A stretch of DNA of 64,000 bases from CAXMST01 sp038206985. Its GTDB lineage: Bacteria; Actinomycetota; Thermoleophilia; Solirubrobacterales; 70-9. Below, piece by piece: positions 27,750 through 36,053 of the stretch. A program made the translations under genes and the position numbers. Position 1 is the stretch's first letter. The number at the start of each line of letters is the position of its first letter. The notes under the pieces are model-generated. The model did not search any database and was not told the DNA's origin. It worked only from the letters and a program-made list of their open reading frames with translations. The stretch is taken from NCBI GenBank assembly GCA_038206985.1, contig JBBRAH010000006.1:1-64000 (forward strand). The letters run 5' to 3'.

Positions 27750-27775
27750 ACGGCCGCCTCCGGGCGGCCGTTTTC
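27750..27775 (+). terminator. Intrinsic terminator after rpoC
   Basis: ACGGCCGCC (27750-27758) pairs with GGCGGCCGT (27763-27771) around the loop TCCG, followed by TTTCG. It ends the rpoBC transcript 26 nt after the stop codon. Confidence 0.85.
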
Positions 27776-27800
27776 GTGCGGCCGGGCGTCGACCCCCCTA

Positions 27801-28178
27801 CTACGGTACGTAGAGCTCGATCCCCGGCAGGTCGCCGAAGTCGGCAGTGTTCAGGGTCCAGATCGCGGCACCCCGAACGATCCCGTGGGCAGCGATCGCG
27901 AGGTCGATCTCACGACCGCGCGGTCGCTCGACCGCCGCGTAGAGGTCTGCCGCCGCGGCTGCCTCGCCCGGGCCGAAGGGGAGCACCGCGCTCGTCGGAA
28001 GTAGGGCCTCCTGGGCCTCCAACTCCTCCGCACGGCGCGGGCCCCGCAGCCACTCATAGAGGACGAGGCTGGGGAGCAGCAGGCGCTGGCTGCGCTCGAT
28101 CGCTTCGCGAAGTGCCGGGGCTGAGCGACGCGGACCACTGAGCGCGTCGATCAGAACCGAGGTGTCGAGGACGATCAC
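27801..28178 (-). CDS. vapC: PIN-domain ribonuclease toxin (VapC family)
   Basis: The 125-residue PIN domain begins MIVLDTSVLIDALSG and has D5, E42 (LYEWLRG), D92 (EIDLAIAA) and the N110-T-A-D113-F motif, so the active site is complete. It overlaps the antitoxin gene upstream by 4 nt. The module is convergent with rpoC, and the rpoC terminator separates them. Confidence 0.88.
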   Translation of the reverse strand: MIVLDTSVLIDALSGPRRSAPALREAIERSQRLLLPSLVLYEWLRGPRRAEELEAQEALLPTSAVLPFGPGEAAAAADLYAAVERPRGREIDLAIAAHGIVRGAAIWTLNTADFGDLPGIELYVP

Positions 28179-28453
28179 CCGCCGCGGCCGCTCCGCCGCC
28201 GGCTCGCTCGGAGCTCGGCCAGTTCGGCGTCTACCTGCTCGGCGCCTCCGGGCGGGATCTCGGTCACCAGCTGATCGAAAGCCGAAAGCATCCGACGCCG
28301 TTCGTCCGCGCCGAGCCCGTCGGCGCGCTCGCTGTAGTCGCGGATCGCATCGCGAACCACGGCGCTCTTGGGGCGCCCGAGCCGCTCCGCGGTCTCACGC
28401 AGCCGGGTCACGGTCTCCGTGTCGAGAGTAAAGGTCGCCTTGGTCGATGCCAT
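28175..28453 (-). CDS. Ribbon-helix-helix antitoxin
   Basis: The 92-residue protein begins MASTKATFTLDTETVTRLRETAERLG, followed by RPKSAVVRDAIRDY, a ribbon-helix-helix DNA-binding domain. Its C-terminal half should neutralise the PIN toxin encoded downstream. Three CCATAC/T copies (28450-28455, 28461-28466, 28469-28474, plus-strand reading) lie across the start, and the first contains the start codon. No Shine-Dalgarno sequence is visible. Confidence 0.82.
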   Translation of the reverse strand: MASTKATFTLDTETVTRLRETAERLGRPKSAVVRDAIRDYSERADGLGADERRRMLSAFDQLVTEIPPGGAEQVDAELAELRASRRRSGRGG

Positions 28454-28474
28454 ACAAAGACCATATCACCATAC
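28450..28474 (-). promoter_or_regulatory. Direct repeats across the antitoxin start codon
   Basis: Read on the minus strand, GTATGG, ATATGG and GTATGG occur in a row with gaps of 2 and 5 nt; the last includes the ATG at 28453. They are good candidates for ribbon-helix-helix binding sites that allow autoregulation. Confidence 0.55.
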
Positions 28475-28566
28475 ATTGCGCAGGCCGAACGAAAAGATCG
28501 CGGGACCGGGCTGCGGCGGCCATCGCCGGGTCAACCGTCCGCGTGGGGAGATCGCCCCAGGTCAGG

Positions 28567-28584
28567 ATGGGCCGTTCGGCCCAT
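28567..28584 (+). promoter_or_regulatory. Palindrome ATGGGCC-GTTC-GGCCCAT, copy 1
   Basis: ATGGGCCGTTCGGCCCAT is a perfect inverted repeat with a GTTC centre. It lies 91 nt before the small exported-protein gene at 28676. It shares the longer string GGCCCATTGCGG with copy 3. No gene ends here on the plus strand, so it is more likely a protein-binding site than a terminator. Confidence 0.6.
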
Positions 28585-28675
28585 TGCGGACCGGCCACCG
28601 GCCTGCTGGAGTGGCGGCGGGAGTAACACCGCCGTTCCGCCCGTCAGTCCAAACGCCGCAAACAATGGGATATCG

Positions 28676-29008
28676 ATGAATCAACCGCCGTCCAAGGTGA
28701 ACTCGAGCAGGCTCGTGCCGGCATTGGCCGTGGCGCTGCTCCTCTTCGGTGGGGGCTAGGCCGCGGGTGAGCGCGCCACGATCGCAAAGAACTCGGGAGC
28801 GCTGACGGACGAGGTGCGGGAGAGCAACGAGAAGCAGTACTGGCCGCCGAAGGTGATCTACCCGGTCACGCCCTGTAGCGATCTCGTCGCCGGCAGCCTC
28901 GAGATCACGCAGAAGAAGGTCAGCGTGAGCGCGGAGCTCAAGCGCCCCGCAGAGCTCGGCGATGTTCCGGCCGGCGAGCAGAAAGAGCGGCGGAGGGGGA
29001 AGAAGTGA
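28676..29008 (+). pseudogene. Small exported protein interrupted by an in-frame TAG
   Basis: From the ATG at 28676 the frame encodes MNQPPSKVNSSRLVPALAVA and then LLLFGGG, a good signal peptide, followed by TAG at 28757-28759. The same frame then stays open for 82 codons (AAGERATIAKNSGAL and on) to a TGA at 29006-29008. That TGA overlaps the GTG start of the next gene by 4 nt (GTGA). A single C-to-T change from CAG (Gln) would explain the stop. It may be a recent pseudogene, a suppressed stop or a sequencing error. A restart at 28814 would lack the signal peptide. Confidence 0.55.
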
Positions 29009-32000
29009 TCCCCAACAAACACCGCAATCGCCCTCAGTTCAGCTCCTTTCTGGTTGCCGCCATCGCGGCACTCGCCTGCCTGGCGGTTCCTGCCATCGCG
29101 CAAGCCGCCGATGAGCTGATCCTCTTCGAGGAGGAGGGCGACGGGGTCTGGACGATCAAGCCCAACGGCGACGACGAGACCGAGGTGCGGGCCACGGGCT
29201 ACGGGCCCCGCTTTTCCCCTGACGGCGGCAAGATCGCTTTCGTCGATGCGAACGGCGGCGACCAGTCGGTCTACGTGATGAACGCCGACGGCACCGGGGC
29301 GAGCGCGATCAGCCCGGCCAGCCCGGATGACTTCGGCGGCGCGCTGGACTGGGTCCCCGACGGCAGCAAGGTGATCTTCGAGCGCGAGTTCTCGCTGTGG
29401 AGCGTCGCGGCGGCCGGGGGCGCCCCGACCGAGCTCACCGACTCCGGCTCCGACTCGCATGACTACCCGATCGTCTCCCCCGACGGCACCAAGATCGGCT
29501 TCCAGGATCAGGACGACTTCTCGATCGGCCTGATGACGATCGCCGGAGCCGGGGTCAACAACGACGTGACCAGTCCCGGTATCGACGACATCGACGTGCC
29601 GCTCGACACCACGCCCGATGGCAAGCTGCTTTACATGCGGGTGACCGACGACGGGGTCGCCGCCCCGACGGCGCAGTTGCGCAAGATCGGCTTCGGTGGC
29701 GGCGGCGACGCCTTCGTCGCCAACGCGCCCAATCCCGACGAGGCCGCCGGCTACCGCTACTCGCCGGACGGCACTGAGCTGGTCTGGGACGACGAGGGCG
29801 ACAGCGACCAGCTCCGCACCGGTGCCCCCGGCACGGCCGGGACTGAGCTTCCGGTCACCGAGATCCCCGCCTTCCCCGACTGGGCGGAGGTCTCCAAGGC
29901 GATCGTCGTCAACGACGCCGGGGACGACCCGGATGCCGACACTGGCACCGAGGAGTGCGACACCGACGAGGACACCGCGGGCAAGCAGTGCACCCTGCGA
30001 GCCGCGATCGAGACCGTCAACGCCGCCGGCGGCGGGCCCGCGAGCAAACCGCGCCCGATCAGCTTCGACCTGGGCAACGGCGCCGAGCCGATGATCGCCG
30101 TCGAGTCCGCATTGCCCGCGATCGAGGTGCCGGTGGAGCTGGATGGAAGCGTCGGCGAGGCCGGCAAGGCGCGGATCGACGGGGCGGGTGCAGGTGCCGG
30201 CGCCGATGGGCTGCGCCTGCTGGGTGGCGGTTCCCGTGTTCATGACATGGTCGTGACCGGCTTCGGCCGGGACGGGATCGTGATCGACGGTGGATCGCGG
30301 ACGATGCTCGGAAACAACGCCGTCGGCACCCTGGCTGACGGCTCCTGCCCAGCTGTCTGCGTTCCTGGCAACGGCCGCAGCGGAGTCCGAATTCGAGACG
30401 GCGCGACCAGGTCATGGGTCGGCGACCCGATGGCACTGACGCGTCAGGAGAAGGACGATCTGCGGGCCGACGGCGAGTATGTCCCGGGCCCGAACACGAT
30501 CGCCAACAACGGCGACGACGCAATCACGATCGTCAACGGCCGCGCCAACGACGTGGCCGGCAACCGGATGCACGACAACGGCGACCTCGGGATCGACCTC
30601 GGCGCCGACGGGCTCTCCCCGAACGACAACCGCGACATCGACAGCGGCCCCAACGACCTGCTCAACGCCCCGACGGCGACCTCGTCCTTTCTGCAGGCAG
30701 AGATCGGTGACCGCGAGATTCGTTCGGGTCGTGGAATCTTCAGCGGTAGGCCGAATCAGGATCTGCGGTTTGTGGCCTACTGGCTCGGTGGATGCGATGC
30801 GCCTTACGCCGAGGAGGGTGAGATCCCGGCCTACTCTTACCCGTTCGAGACCGACGAGAAGGGTTTCGCCGGCTTGCCGACTACGAAGGCCGACCTCGGC
30901 CCCGGCAAGCCGATCGCCGTGGCGCTGGCGCTGGCCGTGGTCGACAGCGAGGGCAACACTTCGGAGCTCTCCAACTGCGTCGCCGACGACAGCGACGATG
31001 ACGGGATCGACGATGGCTTCGAGCGGGAGGGGGCGGACCTCGATCACGACGGCGAGGCCGATGTGCCGCTCGACCGCCTGGGCGCGGTCGTCGGTAAGGC
31101 GGATATCTTCGTCGAGGTCGACTGGACTCGCGGACACGCGCTCGCCGCGGAGGGGCTGAGCCGGGTACAGGAGGCATTCGCGGACGCCCCGCGAGAGAAC
31201 GCCGACGGCTCGAGCGGCATTCGCCTGCACATCGACAACGGCCGGCGCTCGCAGTTGCTCGGCGGTGGGCGCTGGGGAGCGGACTCCCGCGGTGGCGAGG
31301 TTCCGGCCGCCGAGGCGGAGTATCCGCTCGAAGGCAAGTGGGCCGGCTTCGACAAGGTCAAAGCCGCCCACTTCGACCGCGACCGCGCCCCGTTCTTCCG
31401 CTATGCGCTGTCGGTGCGCAAGCTCTACCGCCCCTCAGCTGAGACGACCCTCGGCGAGGCGCGTCGGACCGATCTCCAATACGAGGACGGAGAAGACATC
31501 AAGACCGGCACCGACTTTGCGCTCGGGCTCGGGCCCTTCTGCAGCCCCGCGGGCAGCGACTGTCCCGGACCTGTGGACGCCCAGGCCGGCGGCTTCATGC
31601 ATGAGCTGGGGCACCTGCTCGGACTCACGCACGGCGGGGCCGACGACCTCCTCGACAAGCCGAACTTCTTCTCGGTGATGAACTACCTCTACACGGCCGG
31701 GACGCTGCTTCCCAGCGAAAGCCCCTCGTCGGCGACGGCACCGATCCTCGACTACTCGCGATCCGGACCGCCCCCCGGCGGCGGGCCCGGGGGGACGGTT
31801 GCGACCCTCGATGAAGAGGACATCGACGAGAGCGCCGGGATCGTCGCGACGGGGGATGCCGCGAACTACAGCGCATTGAGGGGCTGCAACGACGACAGCC
31901 GCCCTGGCAGCAGCGTATACGTGCTGGTTCCGAAGATGAACGAGCCCGTCGACTGGGATTGCGACGGCGAGATCAATCCCCCCTACATCCTCGATCTCAA

Positions 32001-32883
32001 CGCCGACGGCAAGGATTCCAAGCTTGCCACCGTGCCCGAATGGGACCGGGTCAACCTCTTCGGTGGAGCGGTAGGAGGCAAGTACGTCCAGGGCGGCGGC
32101 GAGCCGGTGCCCGAGTCCGCGGGGGGTCTGTCGCTGCGCCACTTCACCGAGACCCTCCCCGTCCTGCTTGGCGACGAGCAGGCTCCCGAGGTCAGGATCG
32201 AGACTCTGGTGAGCTCACCGACCGAGGCGCAGCTCGAGATCAGCGCCTCCGACGACAAGCAGCTCGACTCCCTGGTGGTGACAGTCGACGGCGAGCAGCA
32301 TGTGGTCGAAGCAGTTGGTTCGCTCGGCGGCAACGGCGGCGTCAATCTCTCCGCCGTCACCGACGAAGTGACGCTCGGCCGCGGCACTCACCTGGTCAGC
32401 GCGGTCGCCTTCGACCGGGCGATGCACCAGTCCGATCTCGTCGAGCGCACCGTCACTGTCGGGCTGCCGCCGGACGTGCGGGCTCCCGCCGGGGTGGTCG
32501 ATGTGAAGGGGCGTGCCCGAGCCGGCAAGCCGATCAAGCTCGAGGTCAGATCCGACGAGGACGCCACTGTTACGGCGTCGGGCTCCCAGAAGCAAGCCGG
32601 GAAGCCCGGCAAGAAGCGACGCAGCCTAGCCGTTGGGATCGCGCGGAAGGGCAAGAATCCGAAGAAGGTCAAGGTGCCGATGAAGACGGTTCGCGTCGAG
32701 GCCGCTGCCGGTGTGCCGGCGACCCTGAAGCTGAAGCCGCAGGGCAAGAAGGGCAAGAAGGCCGCCAAGAAGCTGAAGAAGGCCGTGAAGAAGGGGGCGA
32801 AGGCGAAGGCGAAGCTGAAGGTCGTCTTCACCGACCTGAGCGGCAACACGAGCACGAAGAACCTCGTGCTGAAGTTGAAATGA
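29005..32883 (+). CDS. Secreted multidomain protein: propeller repeats, CSLREAI/beta-helix and metzincin motif
   Basis: The 1292-residue product has a signal peptide with cleavage after AQA (residue 34). Residues about 35-290 contain PD40/TolB-like propeller repeats (FSPDGGKIAFVD, MNADGTG). A CSLREAI-type motif, CTLRAAIETVNA, starts at C329. A right-handed beta-helix-like region follows (to about 550). DDSDDDGIDDG and DLDHDGEAD resemble calcium-binding repeats. A zinc protease signature HExxHxxGxxH is at 866-876 (HELGHLLGLTH), with a possible Met-turn SVMNY (Met 892). The last 100 residues are Lys-rich and end in a small beta unit. GTG at 29005 is coupled to the preceding frame. Metalloprotease activity is inferred. 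Confidence 0.8.
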   Translation: MIPNKHRNRPQFSSFLVAAIAALACLAVPAIAQAADELILFEEEGDGVWTIKPNGDDETEVRATGYGPRFSPDGGKIAFVDANGGDQSVYVMNADGTGASAISPASPDDFGGALDWVPDGSKVIFEREFSLWSVAAAGGAPTELTDSGSDSHDYPIVSPDGTKIGFQDQDDFSIGLMTIAGAGVNNDVTSPGIDDIDVPLDTTPDGKLLYMRVTDDGVAAPTAQLRKIGFGGGGDAFVANAPNPDEAAGYRYSPDGTELVWDDEGDSDQLRTGAPGTAGTELPVTEIPAFPDWAEVSKAIVVNDAGDDPDADTGTEECDTDEDTAGKQCTLRAAIETVNAAGGGPASKPRPISFDLGNGAEPMIAVESALPAIEVPVELDGSVGEAGKARIDGAGAGAGADGLRLLGGGSRVHDMVVTGFGRDGIVIDGGSRTMLGNNAVGTLADGSCPAVCVPGNGRSGVRIRDGATRSWVGDPMALTRQEKDDLRADGEYVPGPNTIANNGDDAITIVNGRANDVAGNRMHDNGDLGIDLGADGLSPNDNRDIDSGPNDLLNAPTATSSFLQAEIGDREIRSGRGIFSGRPNQDLRFVAYWLGGCDAPYAEEGEIPAYSYPFETDEKGFAGLPTTKADLGPGKPIAVALALAVVDSEGNTSELSNCVADDSDDDGIDDGFEREGADLDHDGEADVPLDRLGAVVGKADIFVEVDWTRGHALAAEGLSRVQEAFADAPRENADGSSGIRLHIDNGRRSQLLGGGRWGADSRGGEVPAAEAEYPLEGKWAGFDKVKAAHFDRDRAPFFRYALSVRKLYRPSAETTLGEARRTDLQYEDGEDIKTGTDFALGLGPFCSPAGSDCPGPVDAQAGGFMHELGHLLGLTHGGADDLLDKPNFFSVMNYLYTAGTLLPSESPSSATAPILDYSRSGPPPGGGPGGTVATLDEEDIDESAGIVATGDAANYSALRGCNDDSRPGSSVYVLVPKMNEPVDWDCDGEINPPYILDLNADGKDSKLATVPEWDRVNLFGGAVGGKYVQGGGEPVPESAGGLSLRHFTETLPVLLGDEQAPEVRIETLVSSPTEAQLEISASDDKQLDSLVVTVDGEQHVVEAVGSLGGNGGVNLSAVTDEVTLGRGTHLVSAVAFDRAMHQSDLVERTVTVGLPPDVRAPAGVVDVKGRARAGKPIKLEVRSDEDATVTASGSQKQAGKPGKKRRSLAVGIARKGKNPKKVKVPMKTVRVEAAAGVPATLKLKPQGKKGKKAAKKLKKAVKKGAKAKAKLKVVFTDLSGNTSTKNLVLKLK

Positions 32884-32911
32884 GCAAGCGCTCGCCCGCT
32901 CGGCTCCAAAG

Positions 32912-32929
32912 ATGGGCCGTTCGGCCCAT
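32912..32929 (+). promoter_or_regulatory. Palindrome ATGGGCC-GTTC-GGCCCAT, copy 2
   Basis: Identical over 18 bp to copy 1. It lies 28 nt after the stop of the large metzincin-type protein and 137 nt before the start of the next exported protein. There is no T-run, so it is a poor intrinsic terminator, though a role in ending the upstream transcript cannot be excluded. Confidence 0.55.
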
Positions 32930-33066
32930 AGTCATCGGCGGCCAGATCAGGTTGAGTTGCAGGTACGGCGATGGCCTGGCGGCCGATGATCGCCGACGAT
33001 CAGGCATGGGACAGCCGTGACCCCTGTGCCAAAGCCACTTTCCAGCACAAAGGGGATGACCTGAAG

Positions 33067-33678
33067 ATGAACCGCACCAGCAAGCTCACCGCGATCGCCG
33101 CAACCGGCGCGATCGGCCTGATCGCCGCCTTCGGCGGATCGGCCGTAGCCGGCAAAAAAGGCAGTGTCAAATACAACGACGAGAAGTCGAACGGCTCGTT
33201 CTACGACCCGGGGATCTACGCGGCCTGCGACATCGAGAAGTTGAGCGCGAAGGAGAAGCGCAACAAGATCACCGTCAACGCCAGCTACCGCGGTTCGGAT
33301 GATCCGCGTGGGGACCGCAGCCCGATTGGCTACTTCTTCGTGAACACCAAGGGCGGCAACAAGTCCGACCCGGAATACGAGTTGAGCTTTTACAGCTATG
33401 ACGACGTGCGGATCGTCAAGCGCAGGCCGGTGCGCAACCCCGAGCCCGGTTACCCGGACTACGAGCTGATCGACACGGGCAAGACCGCGAAGTTCAACCA
33501 CAAAGACAAGAAGGATGTGGTGAGCAAGATCCCGGTCAGTGCCTTCGGCAAGACGAACAAGGTCGGCTTCCAGATCCAGACCTGCGGCGAGGGTGCCGTC
33601 GACATCGCACCCGGCGGGGACTACTTCGACCAGGACTTCAAGACGATCAAACGCAACTATCTGAACGTCAAGGTCTGA
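33067..33678 (+). CDS. Secreted protein, first of two tandem paralogues
   Basis: The 203-residue product has a clear signal peptide cleaved after AVA (residue 28). The mature protein starts GKKGSVKYNDEKS and has just two cysteines, C54 and C173, which could form a disulfide after export. It is rich in Lys, Tyr and Asp. The gene downstream encodes a close relative with the same Cys positions. I recognise no family. The ATG at 33067 (MNRTSKL) is chosen because it gives a proper signal peptide; an in-frame start at 32971 would add a non-signal extension. Confidence 0.78.
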   Translation: MNRTSKLTAIAATGAIGLIAAFGGSAVAGKKGSVKYNDEKSNGSFYDPGIYAACDIEKLSAKEKRNKITVNASYRGSDDPRGDRSPIGYFFVNTKGGNKSDPEYELSFYSYDDVRIVKRRPVRNPEPGYPDYELIDTGKTAKFNHKDKKDVVSKIPVSAFGKTNKVGFQIQTCGEGAVDIAPGGDYFDQDFKTIKRNYLNVKV

Positions 33679-33709
33679 TCAGACCCGGGCACTGAACAGA
33701 GGGAGCATC

Positions 33710-34318
33710 ATGAAGAAGGAGGCGACACTCACGGCAACACTGATCGCGATCGCGATCTCGGTGGCAGCGATCAGCACCTCTGCCCTGGCGGGCAAGAAGG
33801 GCAGCGTCAAGTACAACGACGAGAAGTCCACCGGCGGGGTCTTCTACGACCCCAAGGACTACGGCCCCTGCGACATCGACAAGCTGAGCGCGAAGGAGAA
33901 GCGCAACAAGATCACGCTCAACGTCGCCTACCGATCAGCGACCCAGTACGGCAGTGCGATCGATGTCGTTTACGGCAACACCAAGGGCGGCAAGAAGTCC
34001 GACCCGGAATACCAGATCACCCGGGGCTACGAGGAAGACGAGATGCTCATCTACAAGCGCAAGCCGGTCAGCAATCCCAAGCCCGGCTACCTGGCCTACG
34101 AGCTGATCGACACGGGCAAGACCGCGAAGCTGAAGCACAAGTCGCAGAAGGACATCCTCAAGCTGCCGGTCAGCGCCTTCGGCAAGACGAACAAGGTCGG
34201 CCTGCAGGTGCAGACCTGCGGCGAGGGATCCGTCGACATCGCGCCGGGCAAGGACTACTTCGACGACGCCGGCTACGACGGCACGATCAAGTACGAGTCC
34301 CTGTACGTGAAGGTCTGA
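33710..34318 (+). CDS. Secreted protein, second of two tandem paralogues
   Basis: The 202-residue product has a signal peptide cleaved after ALA (residue 27) and a mature start GKKGSVKYNDEKS, identical to its neighbour. Shared blocks include CDIxKLSAKEKRNKIT, YELIDTGKTAK, VSAFGKTNKVG and QTCGEGxVDIAPG. Cys 54 and 170 are conserved. The gap from the first copy is only 31 nt and contains AGGGAGC before the ATG. This is a clear tandem duplication with divergence concentrated in the middle third. Confidence 0.8.
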   Translation: MKKEATLTATLIAIAISVAAISTSALAGKKGSVKYNDEKSTGGVFYDPKDYGPCDIDKLSAKEKRNKITLNVAYRSATQYGSAIDVVYGNTKGGKKSDPEYQITRGYEEDEMLIYKRKPVSNPKPGYLAYELIDTGKTAKLKHKSQKDILKLPVSAFGKTNKVGLQVQTCGEGSVDIAPGKDYFDDAGYDGTIKYESLYVKV

Positions 34319-34398
34319 ACTCCGGCCGGTACGCAGCGTTGCCGAGGTCACTGACGCTGAAGCTCAATGAGCGCAACCCGCAAGTGGACAGGAGCACT

Positions 34399-35682
34399 GT
34401 GACGAGCAGGACATGGACACCAAGGAAGACTCGCTACCTGCTGGGCTCCATTCTCGGAGCCCTCGCCGGCCTCCTGATCCTCGCGGGTGCGGATGCGCGC
34501 GCGGCCTTTTCGGGCACCAACGGCAAGGTCGCCTACGACGTTGTGAGTCTCACTGATGGCTTCGGTGACATCTACACGGTCCAGCCGAACGGGAGCGCAA
34601 CGACCAATCTCTCCACGGGCGCCGGCAGCACCCCGTTCGAGAGGCAGCCCGCCTTCTCCCCGGACGCGACGAAGATCGCCTACCAGAGCATCGTTCCGGG
34701 CACGGCTCCGCGAATCGCTGTGATGGACGAGGACGGCACGGGCCGCCAGATGCTGACCGCGCCCGCCGTAGGGACGGTCGACTCCGAGCCGGCCTACTCC
34801 GCCGACGGCCGGATCGTCTTCGCACGTCAGGACGACCTCGGCAACCAGGACATCTGGATCATGAACGAGAACGGCACGAGCCCCTTGAATCTCACCACCG
34901 ACACGACGGACGTGGCGCTAGATCCCACCGTCAACCCGACCGGGACCAAGATCGCCTACTCACAGGGCAACGCGATCTACGAGATGAACCTCGACGGAAC
35001 AGGAAAGACGGCCGTGACGGGAGCGGTGGGGGACCAGCCGAACTACTCCCCCGCTGGCACAAGGATCGCGTTCCGCCAGGTCCTCAACGGCCCCGGGGGG
35101 CAGAACGCCGAGGTAGTCGCGGTCGATACCGACGGCACAGATTTCGCCTATCTGACTGATGACGCGCCGGGCGACATCAAGCAGGATCAGCATCCGGCCT
35201 ACAGTCCGGACGGCACCAAGATCGGCTACCGGACCAACCGTGGCGGCGGCGACGTCTACACGATGGCTCCGGACGGCTCCGCGCAGGCGCCCCTGACCGC
35301 AGTCAACAGCAGCTTCCTCGGCAACCCGACCTGGGGTGTCTTCAACCCGGGCAGCGTGGATCCCGACCCGCAGTGTTCCGACGGCGTCGACAATGACTTC
35401 GACGAGCTCACGGACTTCCCCGCCGATCCGGGCTGCAGCAGCGCGGCCGACGACAACGAGACCAACCCGCCGGACCCGCCGGTCGACCCCGGTGACGCCG
35501 CCTGCGACAGGGCCAAGGCTGCGCTGAAGAAGGCAACCCAGAAGAACAAGGCCGCGAAGACGCAGTTGAAGAAGGCGAAGAAGAGCGGCAACGCGAAGAA
35601 GCTCGGCAAGGCGCAGAAGGCTGCCAAGAAGGCCAAGAACAAGTTGAAGAAGGCCAAGGCGACCAAGAAGAAGAAGTGCTGA
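34399..35682 (+). CDS. Secreted PD40/TolB-like beta-propeller protein with Lys-rich tail
   Basis: The 427-residue product has a signal peptide ending near ARA (residue 35). It has at least five PD40-type repeats (FSPDATKIAYQS, YSADGRIVFARQD, YSPDGTKIGYRTN). A Cys- and Asp-rich linker with CSDGVDNDFDELTDFPADPGC follows. The last 60 residues are a Lys/Ala coiled coil closing with KKKKC. The GTG at 34399 is preferred because AGGAG stands five bases upstream and it gives a normal signal peptide. A binding or scaffolding role outside the cell is likely; no catalytic site is seen. Confidence 0.8.
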   Translation: MTSRTWTPRKTRYLLGSILGALAGLLILAGADARAAFSGTNGKVAYDVVSLTDGFGDIYTVQPNGSATTNLSTGAGSTPFERQPAFSPDATKIAYQSIVPGTAPRIAVMDEDGTGRQMLTAPAVGTVDSEPAYSADGRIVFARQDDLGNQDIWIMNENGTSPLNLTTDTTDVALDPTVNPTGTKIAYSQGNAIYEMNLDGTGKTAVTGAVGDQPNYSPAGTRIAFRQVLNGPGGQNAEVVAVDTDGTDFAYLTDDAPGDIKQDQHPAYSPDGTKIGYRTNRGGGDVYTMAPDGSAQAPLTAVNSSFLGNPTWGVFNPGSVDPDPQCSDGVDNDFDELTDFPADPGCSSAADDNETNPPDPPVDPGDAACDRAKAALKKATQKNKAAKTQLKKAKKSGNAKKLGKAQKAAKKAKNKLKKAKATKKKKC

Positions 35683-36029
35683 GCGGCGTGGCATTGGGCG
35701 ACCAAGAAGGCGAAACCGGGGGGCCATCGCGCGGCCTGAGGGGAGCGCCGCGCGATGCACCGTCTCAATCGCGGGTGGTCGGTGGTGCGTTCGAGGCGGC
35801 CGGTGTGCCCGCGCTCACGGGCCGGCAGCTCGAGATCGTCTCGCTGGTCGGCAGGGGGCTGACCAATCGCGAGATCGCCGAGCACCTCGAGATCCGGCCG
35901 GCCACGGTCAAGCGCCATCTCGAACGGATCTACGATCGGACGGGAGTCCGTAGCCGGGCCGCGGTCGTCGCGCGCTACATGCAGCCTGTGGCCGCCCCCG
36001 CGCCGGTAATCGAGCGGGCCCTGAGCTGA
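35676..36029 (+). CDS. Small LuxR-type helix-turn-helix regulator
   Basis: The 117-residue protein has a GerE/LuxR DNA-binding domain at about 46-102: LTGRQLEIVSLVGRGLTNRE, then IAEHLEIRPATVKRHLERIY. There is no receiver or ligand domain in front, only a short Gly/Arg-rich leader, so it may act as a constitutive or partner-controlled regulator. The GTG start overlaps the preceding exported-protein gene by 7 nt, placing it in the same transcript. It is the obvious local candidate to bind the TGGGCC-N4-GGCCCA palindromes, but this is only inferred. A GTG at 35688 is an alternative start. Confidence 0.75.
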   Translation: MLSGVALGDQEGETGGPSRGLRGAPRDAPSQSRVVGGAFEAAGVPALTGRQLEIVSLVGRGLTNREIAEHLEIRPATVKRHLERIYDRTGVRSRAAVVARYMQPVAAPAPVIERALS

Positions 36030-36053
36030 GCCACCGCTCCGGGTTGGAAAGCG

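Noticed and set aside
32971..33066. Longer start for the first tandem paralogue
   Set aside because: The extension has no signal peptide features and would bury the real one at residue 33.
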